NCBI GenBank assembly: GCA_051745935.1
Contig: JBNJEM010000109.1
Location: 1 to 15,432 of the forward strand
Origin: JBNJEM01 sp051745935
GTDB taxonomy: Bacteria > Planctomycetota > Planctomycetia > Pirellulales > Pirellulaceae
Direction: 5' to 3'
Length of the DNA: 15,432 nt
Both the position numbers and the translations under genes were made by a program. Within the stretch, counting starts at the first letter, position 1, and each line of letters opens with the position of its first letter. Under the pieces are notes generated by a model. The model was not told the DNA's origin, did not search any database, and saw only the letters and a program-made list of their open reading frames with translations. Shown one piece after another: positions 7,251 to 14,817 of this stretch.

Positions 7251-7955
7251 AATTCCGTCACGCCGCACCTCAATTGGGACCTGTGGCTGGGCCAGGCACC
7301 GCTGGTCGATTATTGTCCCCAACGCTGCCATAAGACGTTCCGCTGGTGGCAGGAATACTCAGGCGGCCAGATGACCGACTGGGGCGCGCATCACCTTGAT
7401 ATCGCTCAGTAGGCCGCCAACCGCGATCGCTCCGGACCCGTTCAGGTCGATGGCACGGCCACGTATCCCGACGTCGAGAACGGATACAATCAGCCGATCC
7501 ATTATGAAGCACGTCTCACGTACGACGACGATCTCGAAATCATCGTGCTGGAAGAAGGTCGCAGCGGCGTTCTTATCGAAGGCACCGAGGGACGTGTTTT
7601 CGTCAATCGGGCGGGAGTCTCCGGAGCGCCGGCTGAAGCGTTGGCCGACGATCCGCTGCCCATCGAGCAGTACCAAGTCTATCCCCACGACAACCCCATT
7701 TGTCCACCCGGCTCGGGCAACGGCGCCACCGAAGCCCACATGGCGAACTTCTTCGACTGCGTCAAGAGTCGCAACAAGCCGATCTCGGATGTTGAGAGCC
7801 AGCACCGGACCGCGACCATGTGTCACCTCGCCAACATCTCCATGCAGCTGGGACGGCCCGTACAGTGGGACCCCGCGAAAGAACGGTGCGTTGGCGATGA
7901 CGAGGCCACGGCCCTGTTGAGCCGCCCACAACGCCCCGGATACGAGATTTCGTGA
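7251..7955 (+). pseudogene. Gfo/Idh/MocA family oxidoreductase, C-terminal part with in-frame amber stop
   Basis: The frame reads LNWDLWLGQAPLVDYCP, then RWWQEYSGGQMTDWGAHH and DIAQ, a TAG at 7410-7412, and continues in the same frame through DRSGPVQVDGTATYPDVENG, VLIEGTEGRVFVNR, HMANFFDCVKSRNKPISDVE, QHRTATMCHLANISM and RPQRPGYEIS to TGA at 7953-7955. These blocks are the C-terminal domain of planctomycete Gfo/Idh/MocA NAD(P)-dependent sugar dehydrogenases. In those proteins the residue after DIAQ is Trp, so a single TGG to TAG change explains the stop. The whole N-terminal Rossmann domain (about 200 residues with the GxGxxG motif and the EKP motif) is missing, so the copy is dead even without the stop. 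Sequence outside the stop is well preserved, suggesting recent decay. Confidence 0.85.
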
Positions 7956-8369
7956 ACAGGCCAATTTGCTGGAATTCGCGACAGATTGGCGGACGTGCGG
8001 ACACGCTGACGCGGCCAATCGCGTGGTTGATGAGTCCCACAGTGCGACACACGATCGATAAGCGATACCTCTCTAGCCATCTGAAACAGAAATGGGGCTG
8101 TCGTTGTCCCCCGCGGACGATCATGCGCGGTTGCTTAACCGTAAGCCTCAAGGTTTCTTGGTCGTGGGGGTGAACGGTTATGGATTCTTTCAGCGGGGAG
8201 CCGTTTTTCGGGTTGCGAGGAGCCGGCCTGAACCGTTCGTGTACTGTTTCTGTCTCCGGGATGCTTCTGTCTTCAGGACACCACACTATGTACCCGAAAA
8301 CCATGCCGCGGTTCCACACCGAATACCGGCATGACACTTGCTAAAGAAGTAAAAGCATGTGTTCAAGGC
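7956..8369. other. Gap without recognisable genes
   Basis: About 410 bases between the oxidoreductase remnant and the intron-like region. Short open frames exist on both strands (for example 8092-8334 forward, 80 codons) but show no family resemblance or ribosome-binding site. I see no tRNA, terminator or insertion sequence end. Confidence 0.5.
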
Positions 8370-8640
8370 ACCGTGCTCTCGCGGCCAAGGAAAGGAGAGG
8401 CTTCATCTGATATGGACCACGGAAATTGTGAGGTTGGCTCGTAGGTGAATAGCGGTAAGATACCGCCCACCTGTGTGTCGGTCTTGAGCTGAGGCTACGT
8501 GGGGTCCGTTGCATGGGAGTGCAAGCCGGGCGGTGCCGACGACAGCTTTCACACAACAGCCGCGTCGTCGTGCGGGAATCGATGCGCGCGGGTGAATCCG
8601 TGTGGTGGCAGCGGCAAGTACAAGTGAACGCGCGAGGGAC
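8370..8640 (+). ncRNA. Group II intron domain I-like fragment (no intron protein nearby)
   Basis: A densely paired RNA region. Perfect stems: GCGGTA/TACCGC (8452-8457 with 8461-8466), ACCGCCC/GGGCGGT (8462-8468 with 8528-8534, competing with the first), TTGCA/TGCAA (8509-8513 with 8520-8524) and CGACGAC/GTCGTCG (8537-8543 with 8564-8570). Ordered primary motifs GGCTCGTAG, GCGGTAAGATACCG, ACGACAGC, GGTGAATCC and CAAGTGAAC resemble, as I remember them, the conserved elements of domain I in bacterial group II introns with LtrA-type proteins. No reverse transcriptase and no obvious domain V follow within 700 bases, so this is a truncated relic. The exact 5' end is uncertain: a GTGCTC at about 8375 could be a variant of the GUGYG start. 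Confidence 0.55.
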
Positions 8641-8691
8641 GCCCGAGGTTGTTTCATGGCCGGAGAGGTATTATCGCCACGTGTGCCGGAC

Positions 8692-8832
8692 ATGGATCAA
8701 GATGAGTTCGCTGAATGGTTCCAATCGTTGGATGACTCTGTTCCGCGTAACAATGCGGATCAGGTGGATCAACTGTTGACGTCTTTGGCGAAGCGGCCCG
8801 GGCGATACGAGGCGCGACTCGCCAGCCCCTAA
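8692..8832 (+). pseudogene. Possible N-terminal remnant of an IS1595/ISXO2-like transposase
   Basis: A short frame begins MDQDEFAEWFQSLDD and runs about 46 residues to TAA. The opening, an acidic helix with EFxEWFxSLDD and a following Gln/Leu-rich helix, resembles the N-termini of IS1595-family (ISXO2-like) transposases, which then carry a zinc ribbon that is absent here. There is no ribosome-binding site. If correct, only the first few dozen residues survive. The resemblance is weak and could be chance. Confidence 0.25.
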
Positions 8833-9200
8833 CCTCAATACACCGTATGTCAACGCTATTCCTGTCAGGGAGCAGCTGGATTGTCCCGGTGATCGCAACC
8901 TGGAACAGCGAATAGGTTTCCTTGTTGCACGCCGACCACCAGGGATTGCCGGGCAAGACGGAGGGACGAGGTCGTCGACGGACAATACCAGAAGTACGCA
9001 GTCGAGTCGGGCGAGTACATCCTGGATCGCGATACTAGACATCCTAGACAGGATCATTCATACCGCTTATTGTGTTAAGTTGATGGGAGAGTGCATGCGG
9101 GACGGGGAGATGTTTTACAGCCCGTGACAAAACCGAGATCTCGCTTCCAAAACCCCTTGGGTTACGGAGCATCCGCGTGGTTTTGTTATGAGTTCTTCGT
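8833..9200. other. Leader-side gap with inverted repeat
   Basis: No gene is supported. ACAAAACC (9127-9134) and GGTTTTGT (9179-9186) form an 8-bp inverted repeat that encloses a second small hairpin, AACCC-CTT-GGGTT (9151-9163). This structured block lies just upstream of a terminator-like hairpin and before the protease operon, so it may be part of the operon's 5' region or the 3' end of lost genes. Confidence 0.4.
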
Positions 9201-9230
9201 AGGTGCCTCGAGCCGAGAGACACCTCTTTT
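9201..9230 (+). terminator. Intrinsic terminator-like hairpin upstream of the protease operon
   Basis: AGGTG (9201-9205) pairs with CACCT (9221-9225), with an inner CTCG/CGAG stem (9207-9210 with 9214-9217) around a three-base loop, followed at once by CTTTT. It sits 140 bases before the ATG of the protease gene. It could end transcription coming from the decayed region, or act as an attenuator if the operon promoter lies further upstream. Confidence 0.45.
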
Positions 9231-9369
9231 AAAACAGCCGAAAGGTTAGCATGAAACCAAACCGTGTCGCAATTCAGGGACTTTATTTCTTTCTGTGTTT
9301 CTACAGTTGATGGGATCGAGTGGTTACTGAATTTTTTATTTTCTTTGGCAAATACCGGAGAAATGAACG

Positions 9370-12195
9370 ATGAACAAAATTCAAACGTGTCGGTCGTCAA
9401 CGAAACTGAGACACATGATGATTCCGCTGTTCGCCACGCTCCTTGTCGGCGTCTTGATCGTGCCTACCGAGGTCACGGCAACACACTTGACAGGGCAATG
9501 GAATCAGTCAGACATGGACTTGGTCGTGGTGCCGGAAAACAGACCAGAATTGCTCGCTGTCATGACCCCGGCACTGGCGCGATTGCGGCATGGTGAGAAC
9601 CAACCGTGGCTACTATCCATCTCCCGATTTCCCCGGCCGGAAACCGTCGCCCTGCTCGAGCATTTGGCTCCTGAAAGTCCTTTGGTGCTCACTTTGGATT
9701 GGAGAATCAATCACATTGACTGCTTCCCTCCCCCATCGTCGAACTTTTTGCAGATTAGTCCACGTCTCAGCCGAGTAAGTCTTTTCATTGCCCGGAGATT
9801 CTGGGAAAAAACCGATCAGGCAGTGCTTGCCTCGAAAGACGACCATGAGGCAATGATTCTCGGTTCGGCCCTGGCCGCGCATCTAGCGATACCACTGATA
9901 GTATACGATGACGACCGAGGGAAAAAGACCGTTGAACAAACGTTGGACGAGCTTCAAGTTGATAACGTCCTCTTGGCGAACGACGAAGCGGACGATAGCA
10001 ATCACTGGGCAAACAGACTGAAACAGAACATTGAACATTTGGACGTCGCCGCCCTGGAAGAACGATTGGTAACCGAAATAGGCCGGGAAGAAGTGAATGC
10101 CATTGTCCTGGCTCGCACGCCGGAAGCGAAAAACCAAACATGGGACGCTCCAGCTTGGCTTGCTCCTTACTACAGTCTCATTAGAAGCGCGCCGGTGGCA
10201 ATGACCAACTCGGCTGAAGCTGATGAGGCCACTTCTCAGGTCATGCGACTAATCGAAAAGCATGATTTCAGCCCCCGTTCCGTGGCAATCCTAGGCGATG
10301 AAGAATCTATCGAAAAAAGAACGGTTAAAATCTTTGATATCCAAGACGAAGATTCCAGTCAAGCGGAAGAAAATGAAAGAAGCAAGCCAGCGGACAAAGT
10401 CGCCTACCAAGTAGAGGTGGAGCCCTGTATGCCCAGCAACTCAGAGAAAATCCCCTCCTTCGGTGTCGGACGGATTCCTTTTTCATCCGTGGAACAGGCT
10501 GCCACCTTTCTAACCCGCGGTTTCGTTCGCGACCAGTTGGTGGCCGATACGAAACCGCGGGCCATGATCGCGGCTAATGCCGCTGCTGAACGCCGGGGGC
10601 TCCCCCTTTCCGAAACGATGGCCCGACTCTCGGCCGCCGAATTCAAGAATGTAGATTTGCAGACTGAAGAGTTTTACGGCGACTCGATAGAGGGAGAGAA
10701 GGCAGCGGCAACAGCACAACAGGCCAATCTGATCATTTACCATGGACATAAAGGGTACGAAAAGTTTCTGCCGCAGGCACTGACAACCCCAGCCAGTCAG
10801 CCCGGTTGGAATGCACACGCAACTCCGGAGTACCACGAGTATCCCGAAGATCACCATTATGGCACTGCTCATCGTGACAACCCTTATCTTGATCAGGATG
10901 GCGGCTCCCGCCAAGATACTCCCCACGACCGGAGCACCTCGGGTGAATTCTCCAGAGATGCCCCGTACGGCCGGCAAACCTCGAATGAACCCTCCAGAGA
11001 TGAGCCCTACGGCCGGAGCGTCCCGGATGAACCCTCCACGCATGAGCCCTACGACCGGAGCGTCCCGGATGCCCCCTCCAGAGATGAGCCCTACGGTCGG
11101 AGCGTCCCGGATGAACCCTCCACGCATGAGCCCTACGACCGGAGCGGCCCGGATGCCCCTTCCAGGCATGAGCCGTACGGCGGGAAAGCCCCGGATGCTC
11201 CCTCCAGAGATGAGCCCTACGGCCGGAGCGGCCCGGATGGACCCTCCACGCATGACCCGTACGGTCGGAGCGTCCCGGATGCTCCCTCCAGGCATGAGTC
11301 CCACGGCCGGAGAGCCCCGGGTGCTCCCCCCGGGCATGAGCCCCGTGGCCGGCGAGTCCCGGGTGAACCCTCCGGACACGAGCCTTACGACGGTTTTCAA
11401 CATTGGGAAGAAGACAATTCTGTTCAGAGCGGGAGGGAAACACCATCCGCACAATTGGCGGGGTTGCCTGTTGTCATTCTCCAGAGTTGCTCGTCACTGG
11501 GAGAAAGATTCCTTAAGCGAATTCACCCCTTCGGCGGAGTGGCCAAGATCGGCACGGATACCTCTGTGCATTCCGCTTCCGGTGCCGCTTTCGTCAAGGC
11601 GTTCGCCGACGGTCTGCTGTACCGTGACGCCACGCTGGGCGAGGCTTTGCGCGATGCCCGCATTTACTTTTTTCTATTGCAAAAACTAAAAAACGACCGG
11701 GGTCATACCAAGCAAGCAAAAGGTCAACGCGCCGCTTTAAGTTTCCAGCTGTGGGGTGATCCGGAATTACGGGTTTTTCCCCAGGGCGTGGAGGAGCCGC
11801 GTCGCGACCCCGCGGAAATCGAATTCATCGACTCCGAACCCGATGCCCTGAGTATCAGCATCCCTCCCGGTAAAGATACGGAAGTGCGGACAGACGATTA
11901 CTTTGCCCGAGTTTTCCCGGATACCCAAGTGGCCGGGATTGTCATGCGAACAGGTGATGATGCCCCTCGCAGGGTGGCGCCGATTCATTTTTTCCGAAAA
12001 CGGCTGCCGGAGGACATTGAAAAGCCTCCCTTAGGCCGGCTTCACGTTCCAGGAGATGATTCGATCAAGGCTTTTTTCGGAATCGATGAATTACATCAGC
12101 GCGTGTACGTACTGTACTATCCGGAAGAAAAAAAATATACCGACAAAACTTTCCAGTTGCAATTCTCAAAGGATGAAAACGATGAGGATTTGTAA
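9370..12195 (+). CDS. Secreted C25 (gingipain-like) cysteine protease with tandem repeats inserted in the catalytic domain
   Basis: A 941-residue protein. An N-terminal signal (hydrophobic IPLFATLLVGVLIVPTEVTA, about residues 18-37) indicates export; no C-terminal anchor is visible. Residues about 158-205 (SALAAHLAIPLIVYDDD then LDELQVDNVLLAND) resemble the alpha/beta CW_binding_2 fold. GVGRIPF at 365-371 matches the VGRLPV block of C25 peptidases. IIYHGHKG holds the likely catalytic His460, VVILQSCSS the catalytic Cys707, and LWGDPELRVF (GDP at 796-798) the conserved C25 end block. Between His and Cys lie about twelve 14-residue repeats (residues 513-676), whereas gingipains have only about 33 residues there. 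GGAG at 9357-9360, nine bases upstream, supports this ATG. The stop overlaps the next gene by 14 bases. The catalytic assignment comes from motifs; cleavage specificity is unknown. Confidence 0.8.
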   Translation: MNKIQTCRSSTKLRHMMIPLFATLLVGVLIVPTEVTATHLTGQWNQSDMDLVVVPENRPELLAVMTPALARLRHGENQPWLLSISRFPRPETVALLEHLAPESPLVLTLDWRINHIDCFPPPSSNFLQISPRLSRVSLFIARRFWEKTDQAVLASKDDHEAMILGSALAAHLAIPLIVYDDDRGKKTVEQTLDELQVDNVLLANDEADDSNHWANRLKQNIEHLDVAALEERLVTEIGREEVNAIVLARTPEAKNQTWDAPAWLAPYYSLIRSAPVAMTNSAEADEATSQVMRLIEKHDFSPRSVAILGDEESIEKRTVKIFDIQDEDSSQAEENERSKPADKVAYQVEVEPCMPSNSEKIPSFGVGRIPFSSVEQAATFLTRGFVRDQLVADTKPRAMIAANAAAERRGLPLSETMARLSAAEFKNVDLQTEEFYGDSIEGEKAAATAQQANLIIYHGHKGYEKFLPQALTTPASQPGWNAHATPEYHEYPEDHHYGTAHRDNPYLDQDGGSRQDTPHDRSTSGEFSRDAPYGRQTSNEPSRDEPYGRSVPDEPSTHEPYDRSVPDAPSRDEPYGRSVPDEPSTHEPYDRSGPDAPSRHEPYGGKAPDAPSRDEPYGRSGPDGPSTHDPYGRSVPDAPSRHESHGRRAPGAPPGHEPRGRRVPGEPSGHEPYDGFQHWEEDNSVQSGRETPSAQLAGLPVVILQSCSSLGERFLKRIHPFGGVAKIGTDTSVHSASGAAFVKAFADGLLYRDATLGEALRDARIYFFLLQKLKNDRGHTKQAKGQRAALSFQLWGDPELRVFPQGVEEPRRDPAEIEFIDSEPDALSISIPPGKDTEVRTDDYFARVFPDTQVAGIVMRTGDDAPRRVAPIHFFRKRLPEDIEKPPLGRLHVPGDDSIKAFFGIDELHQRVYVLYYPEEKKYTDKTFQLQFSKDENDEDL
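10906..11397 (+). repeat. Array of about twelve 42-bp tandem repeats within the protease gene
   Basis: Each unit encodes 14 residues with consensus PSRDEPYGRSVPDA, rich in Pro, Arg, Asp/Glu, Gly and Tyr. Units start at 10906, 10948, 10990, 11032, 11074, 11116, 11158, 11200, 11242, 11284, 11326 and 11368, the last being partial. The first two and last three are the most divergent. Units 3-4 and 5-6 form an 84-bp duplication with only two differences, so the middle expanded recently. The period is a multiple of three and other frames are also free of stops, which produces long false ORFs on both strands. Confidence 0.93.
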
Positions 12196-13819
12196 CCTGA
12201 CGCCGTCTCGGAGGCTAACCGCATTGAGCCACCGAGGCTATGCTTATTGGACAGTCGCGCTACTTGTCCTGACCGGCACCTTCTGCGCGGGGATACGCTA
12301 CAGCACTTCGCGACCCGAGCAAGCCCTGCCGACCGAAGACAGCTGGCAACTTACTTATCGGCTGGAATTCAAAGCGGAAGACCCCGGCGCTCAAATCTAT
12401 ATCGCTTTGCCGCTGGACACGGCGAATTCTCGCATCTATCAAAAGCGATTGCGCCGCAAAAAAGTGACGCCTCCGGCAGAGGCGCGACTAAAAACAACCC
12501 CGCTTGACCAGTTACTGCCGCATCGCGATCGCGAACTCAGAATAACCGCCTCCCGCGAGGGGCAATATCAGATTATGGCGGATTTTGGTATTCACAGCAA
12601 TCGCGAGGAAAAATTGGGGGAGAATGGCCCAACGGCAAAGCTAAAACCCGAAGAGCGCGGTCGATACTTGGCCAATGAGCCTGGCATTCAGGTAAAGGGC
12701 AAGGAAGTGGTCGCGACCTTCAACAAACTTTACTCTGAATCCATCTGCCAAGATGATCTGGTTAACCGGTTCTTCGAGCATTCTCGGTCCAAAATCACAA
12801 ACCAGGGCGGGGACGGTGCCGAAGATGCCGAGGAAGCGTTAAGAACCGGGAAAGCAGAATGCGTCGGAAAAGCTCGCGCGTTTGTCGCTCTCTGCCGAGC
12901 AGCCGGGATTCCGGCCCGACTGGTTAGCGGCCTTGAACTGAAGGAAACCAATAATGCCTCGCGCCACGTCTGGGCCGAAGCGTTCGTGGATGGTGAATGG
13001 GAACAGTTCGATCCCGACAACGGATACCAGGGAGAGACGCCGCACCATTATCTGATGCTTCGACGCGGCCGGCTGCCCATCACCCGCGGCTCAGGCGTGA
13101 CCGACCTACAGACGAGAATCTCGATCGCTGAAATTCATCCTTCGACAGCTCTCTACTCGGCACAACTGTGGCCAAGCGGGAATGTCCACTTAGCCGAGTT
13201 TCTTAGTCTACGGCGTCTGCCGCTCGAATTGCACCATGCCCTGGCATTGCTGTTGCTGTTTCCTCTGGCCGCTTTGACGACGGCTTTTTTCAGGACCACC
13301 ATCGGAGTGGATACAGTCGGCAGCTTCACTCCAGCTTTGCTGGCTCTCAGCTTTGTCTACACGGGTTGGCAAATTGGGGGGTTGGTCCTGATTTTGGTCC
13401 TGGTGGTCGGGCTGTTCGGACGCGCGTTCCTGGATCGAATGAAACTGCTGCTGATGCCGCGCCTGAGCATTGTTCTGACCCTCGTCGTCCTGGGCATGAT
13501 TCTGGGCATTTCGATTATTGAGCAGTGTGCGCTTACCCCGACGGGCGGCGTCGTTCTGCTGCCAATGGTCATCACGACCATGATTGTGGAGCGGTTCTAT
13601 GTCGCCAATGAAGAAGAAGGCGTTTCATATTCGCTGCAACTTTTGGCGGGCACCCTGCTCGTGGCTTTTTTCTGCTACCTGATCTTCAACTGGCAAGGGG
13701 CCGGGGAAGTGCTCCTGAGCTACCCTGAACTGCATTTCTTTACAATGGCGGCGCTCATCCTCATCGGAAGCTACAGAGGATATCGACTGACGGAAGTATG
13801 GCGTTTTCGAGACGTGTGA
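12182..13819 (+). CDS. Transglutaminase-like protein fused to seven membrane helices (Transglut_i_TM / 7TM_transglut family)
   Basis: A 545-residue protein. One N-terminal membrane segment (about residues 20-37) is followed by an extracytoplasmic beta-rich domain, then a transglutaminase-like core and a C-terminal block of seven hydrophobic helices (about residues 355-535) ending GYRLTEVWRFRDV. The core shows ECVGKARAFVALCRAAGIPA with Cys227, RHVWAEAFVDGEW with His262 and FDPDNG with Asp277, the classical transglutaminase/cysteine-protease triad order. The Pfam family is named inactive, so an intact triad is notable. The family is normally encoded beside a RimK-like ATP-grasp ligase, as here. 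I chose ATG 12182 because AAAGGA lies 9 bases upstream and the overlap with the protease gene is then only 14 bases; ATG 12173 is an alternative, and a frame back to 12056 is implausible. Role inferred: membrane partner that binds or transfers the ligase product. Confidence 0.85.
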   Translation: MRICNLTPSRRLTALSHRGYAYWTVALLVLTGTFCAGIRYSTSRPEQALPTEDSWQLTYRLEFKAEDPGAQIYIALPLDTANSRIYQKRLRRKKVTPPAEARLKTTPLDQLLPHRDRELRITASREGQYQIMADFGIHSNREEKLGENGPTAKLKPEERGRYLANEPGIQVKGKEVVATFNKLYSESICQDDLVNRFFEHSRSKITNQGGDGAEDAEEALRTGKAECVGKARAFVALCRAAGIPARLVSGLELKETNNASRHVWAEAFVDGEWEQFDPDNGYQGETPHHYLMLRRGRLPITRGSGVTDLQTRISIAEIHPSTALYSAQLWPSGNVHLAEFLSLRRLPLELHHALALLLLFPLAALTTAFFRTTIGVDTVGSFTPALLALSFVYTGWQIGGLVLILVLVVGLFGRAFLDRMKLLLMPRLSIVLTLVVLGMILGISIIEQCALTPTGGVVLLPMVITTMIVERFYVANEEEGVSYSLQLLAGTLLVAFFCYLIFNWQGAGEVLLSYPELHFFTMAALILIGSYRGYRLTEVWRFRDV

Positions 13820-14817
13820 TAGCATCGATTCTCAAAAACGAGATTGGTATGACTTCGGGAAACAAGACAGCATGGTGGAAGTGCTTCCGAAAGTTTCGAC
13901 AAAAGGGAATTCTGGGATTGAATTGCAGAAATGTCGATTACCTTTTGCCACGCAACTGTCGAGCCTATTTTCCGCGAGTGGACAACAAGCTGGCCACCAA
14001 AAGAATCTGCTTGGAGCAAGGCATCACAGTTCCCGAAACGTACGCCGTGATCAAGCATCAGGGCGAGGTGCGGGCGCTTCCTGAACGAGTACGGCATCGC
14101 CCGCGCTTTGTGGTTAAACCGGCTACTGGATCAGGTGGACGCGGAATATTGGTCATAGACGGGCACAATGGAGAGGACATTAAAACCTCCGAAAAAGGTT
14201 TTGTTCCGATTGAAGAGCTGAGAGATCACGTTTTAACAATTCTGTCCGGGCTGTATTCACTGAACGGCCAGCCCGACCAGGCGATAATTGAACAGCACAT
14301 ATTGGTTCACGCCGCTTTCGGAGAATTTGCTCTCACCGGCCTTCCGGATATCAGAATAATCATCTACCGCGGTATGCCGGCCATGGCTATGGTGCGCCTG
14401 CCTACGCAGGCGTCCGGCGGCCGCGCCAATCTGCACCAGGGGGCCATCGCTCTGGGCATTAACCTGGCCACCGGTGAAACGTTTGGTGGAGTCCAGGGAA
14501 ACCAGGCGGTTTCCGTTCACCCCGACACCGGTGCGCCACTGACCGTGATTCGTATTCCCAACTGGCATCATCTGCTCACGGGAGCCATGAAACTTGGAGA
14601 AGCTCTGGGCCTGGGGTTTGTCGGAATTGATTATGCCATTGATGCCCACTCGGGACCGGTTGTATTGGAAGCCAATGCCCGCCCCGGTCTAGCCATCCAG
14701 ATCGCCAACCGCTGCGGCCTCATCCCCCGCCTTGCTTTCATTGATGCTCAGCGGCCGGAACGTTTAGCCGCCTGGCAAAAGCCCGAATTGATCCAGAGAT
14801 TGGCAAAAACAGCCTGA
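13798..14817 (+). CDS. ATP-grasp ligase, RimK-related alpha-L-glutamate ligase-like protein
   Basis: A 339-residue cytoplasmic ATP-grasp enzyme; this family forms amide bonds by activating a carboxylate as acyl phosphate and adding an amine. KGILGLNCRNVDYLLPRN near the N-terminus is the family opening. FVVKPATGSGGRGILVI (Lys107 and the glycine-rich loop, residues 111-116) binds ATP; AIIEQHI (Glu165), LPDIRIIIYRG, and FVGIDYAID with LEANARPG (Glu291, Asn293) supply nucleotide and Mg contacts. The length and motifs match the TIGR02291/'sugar-transfer associated ATP-grasp' group, found beside 7TM-transglutaminase genes. It overlaps that gene by 22 bases. The start at 13798 has GGAAG only one base away, so ATG 13849 (giving 322 residues, still with the conserved opening) is equally possible. 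Glutamate as substrate is a family label, not shown here. Confidence 0.88.
   Translation: MAFSRRVIASILKNEIGMTSGNKTAWWKCFRKFRQKGILGLNCRNVDYLLPRNCRAYFPRVDNKLATKRICLEQGITVPETYAVIKHQGEVRALPERVRHRPRFVVKPATGSGGRGILVIDGHNGEDIKTSEKGFVPIEELRDHVLTILSGLYSLNGQPDQAIIEQHILVHAAFGEFALTGLPDIRIIIYRGMPAMAMVRLPTQASGGRANLHQGAIALGINLATGETFGGVQGNQAVSVHPDTGAPLTVIRIPNWHHLLTGAMKLGEALGLGFVGIDYAIDAHSGPVVLEANARPGLAIQIANRCGLIPRLAFIDAQRPERLAAWQKPELIQRLAKTA

Noticed and set aside
7359..8018. 219-codon minus-strand ORF
   Set aside because: It is antisense to the oxidoreductase remnant, whose forward frame matches a well-known family over its whole length.
10906..11397. CRISPR-like array
   Set aside because: The repeats are contiguous 42-bp units without spacers, they are in frame inside a gene, and no cas genes are nearby.
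10510..11454. Long minus-strand ORFs (314 and 239 codons) and a 292-codon forward ORF overlapping the protease gene
   Set aside because: They are by-products of the 42-bp repeats, whose period is a multiple of three and free of stops in several frames. Only the 9370-12195 frame continues through conserved C25 motifs on both sides.
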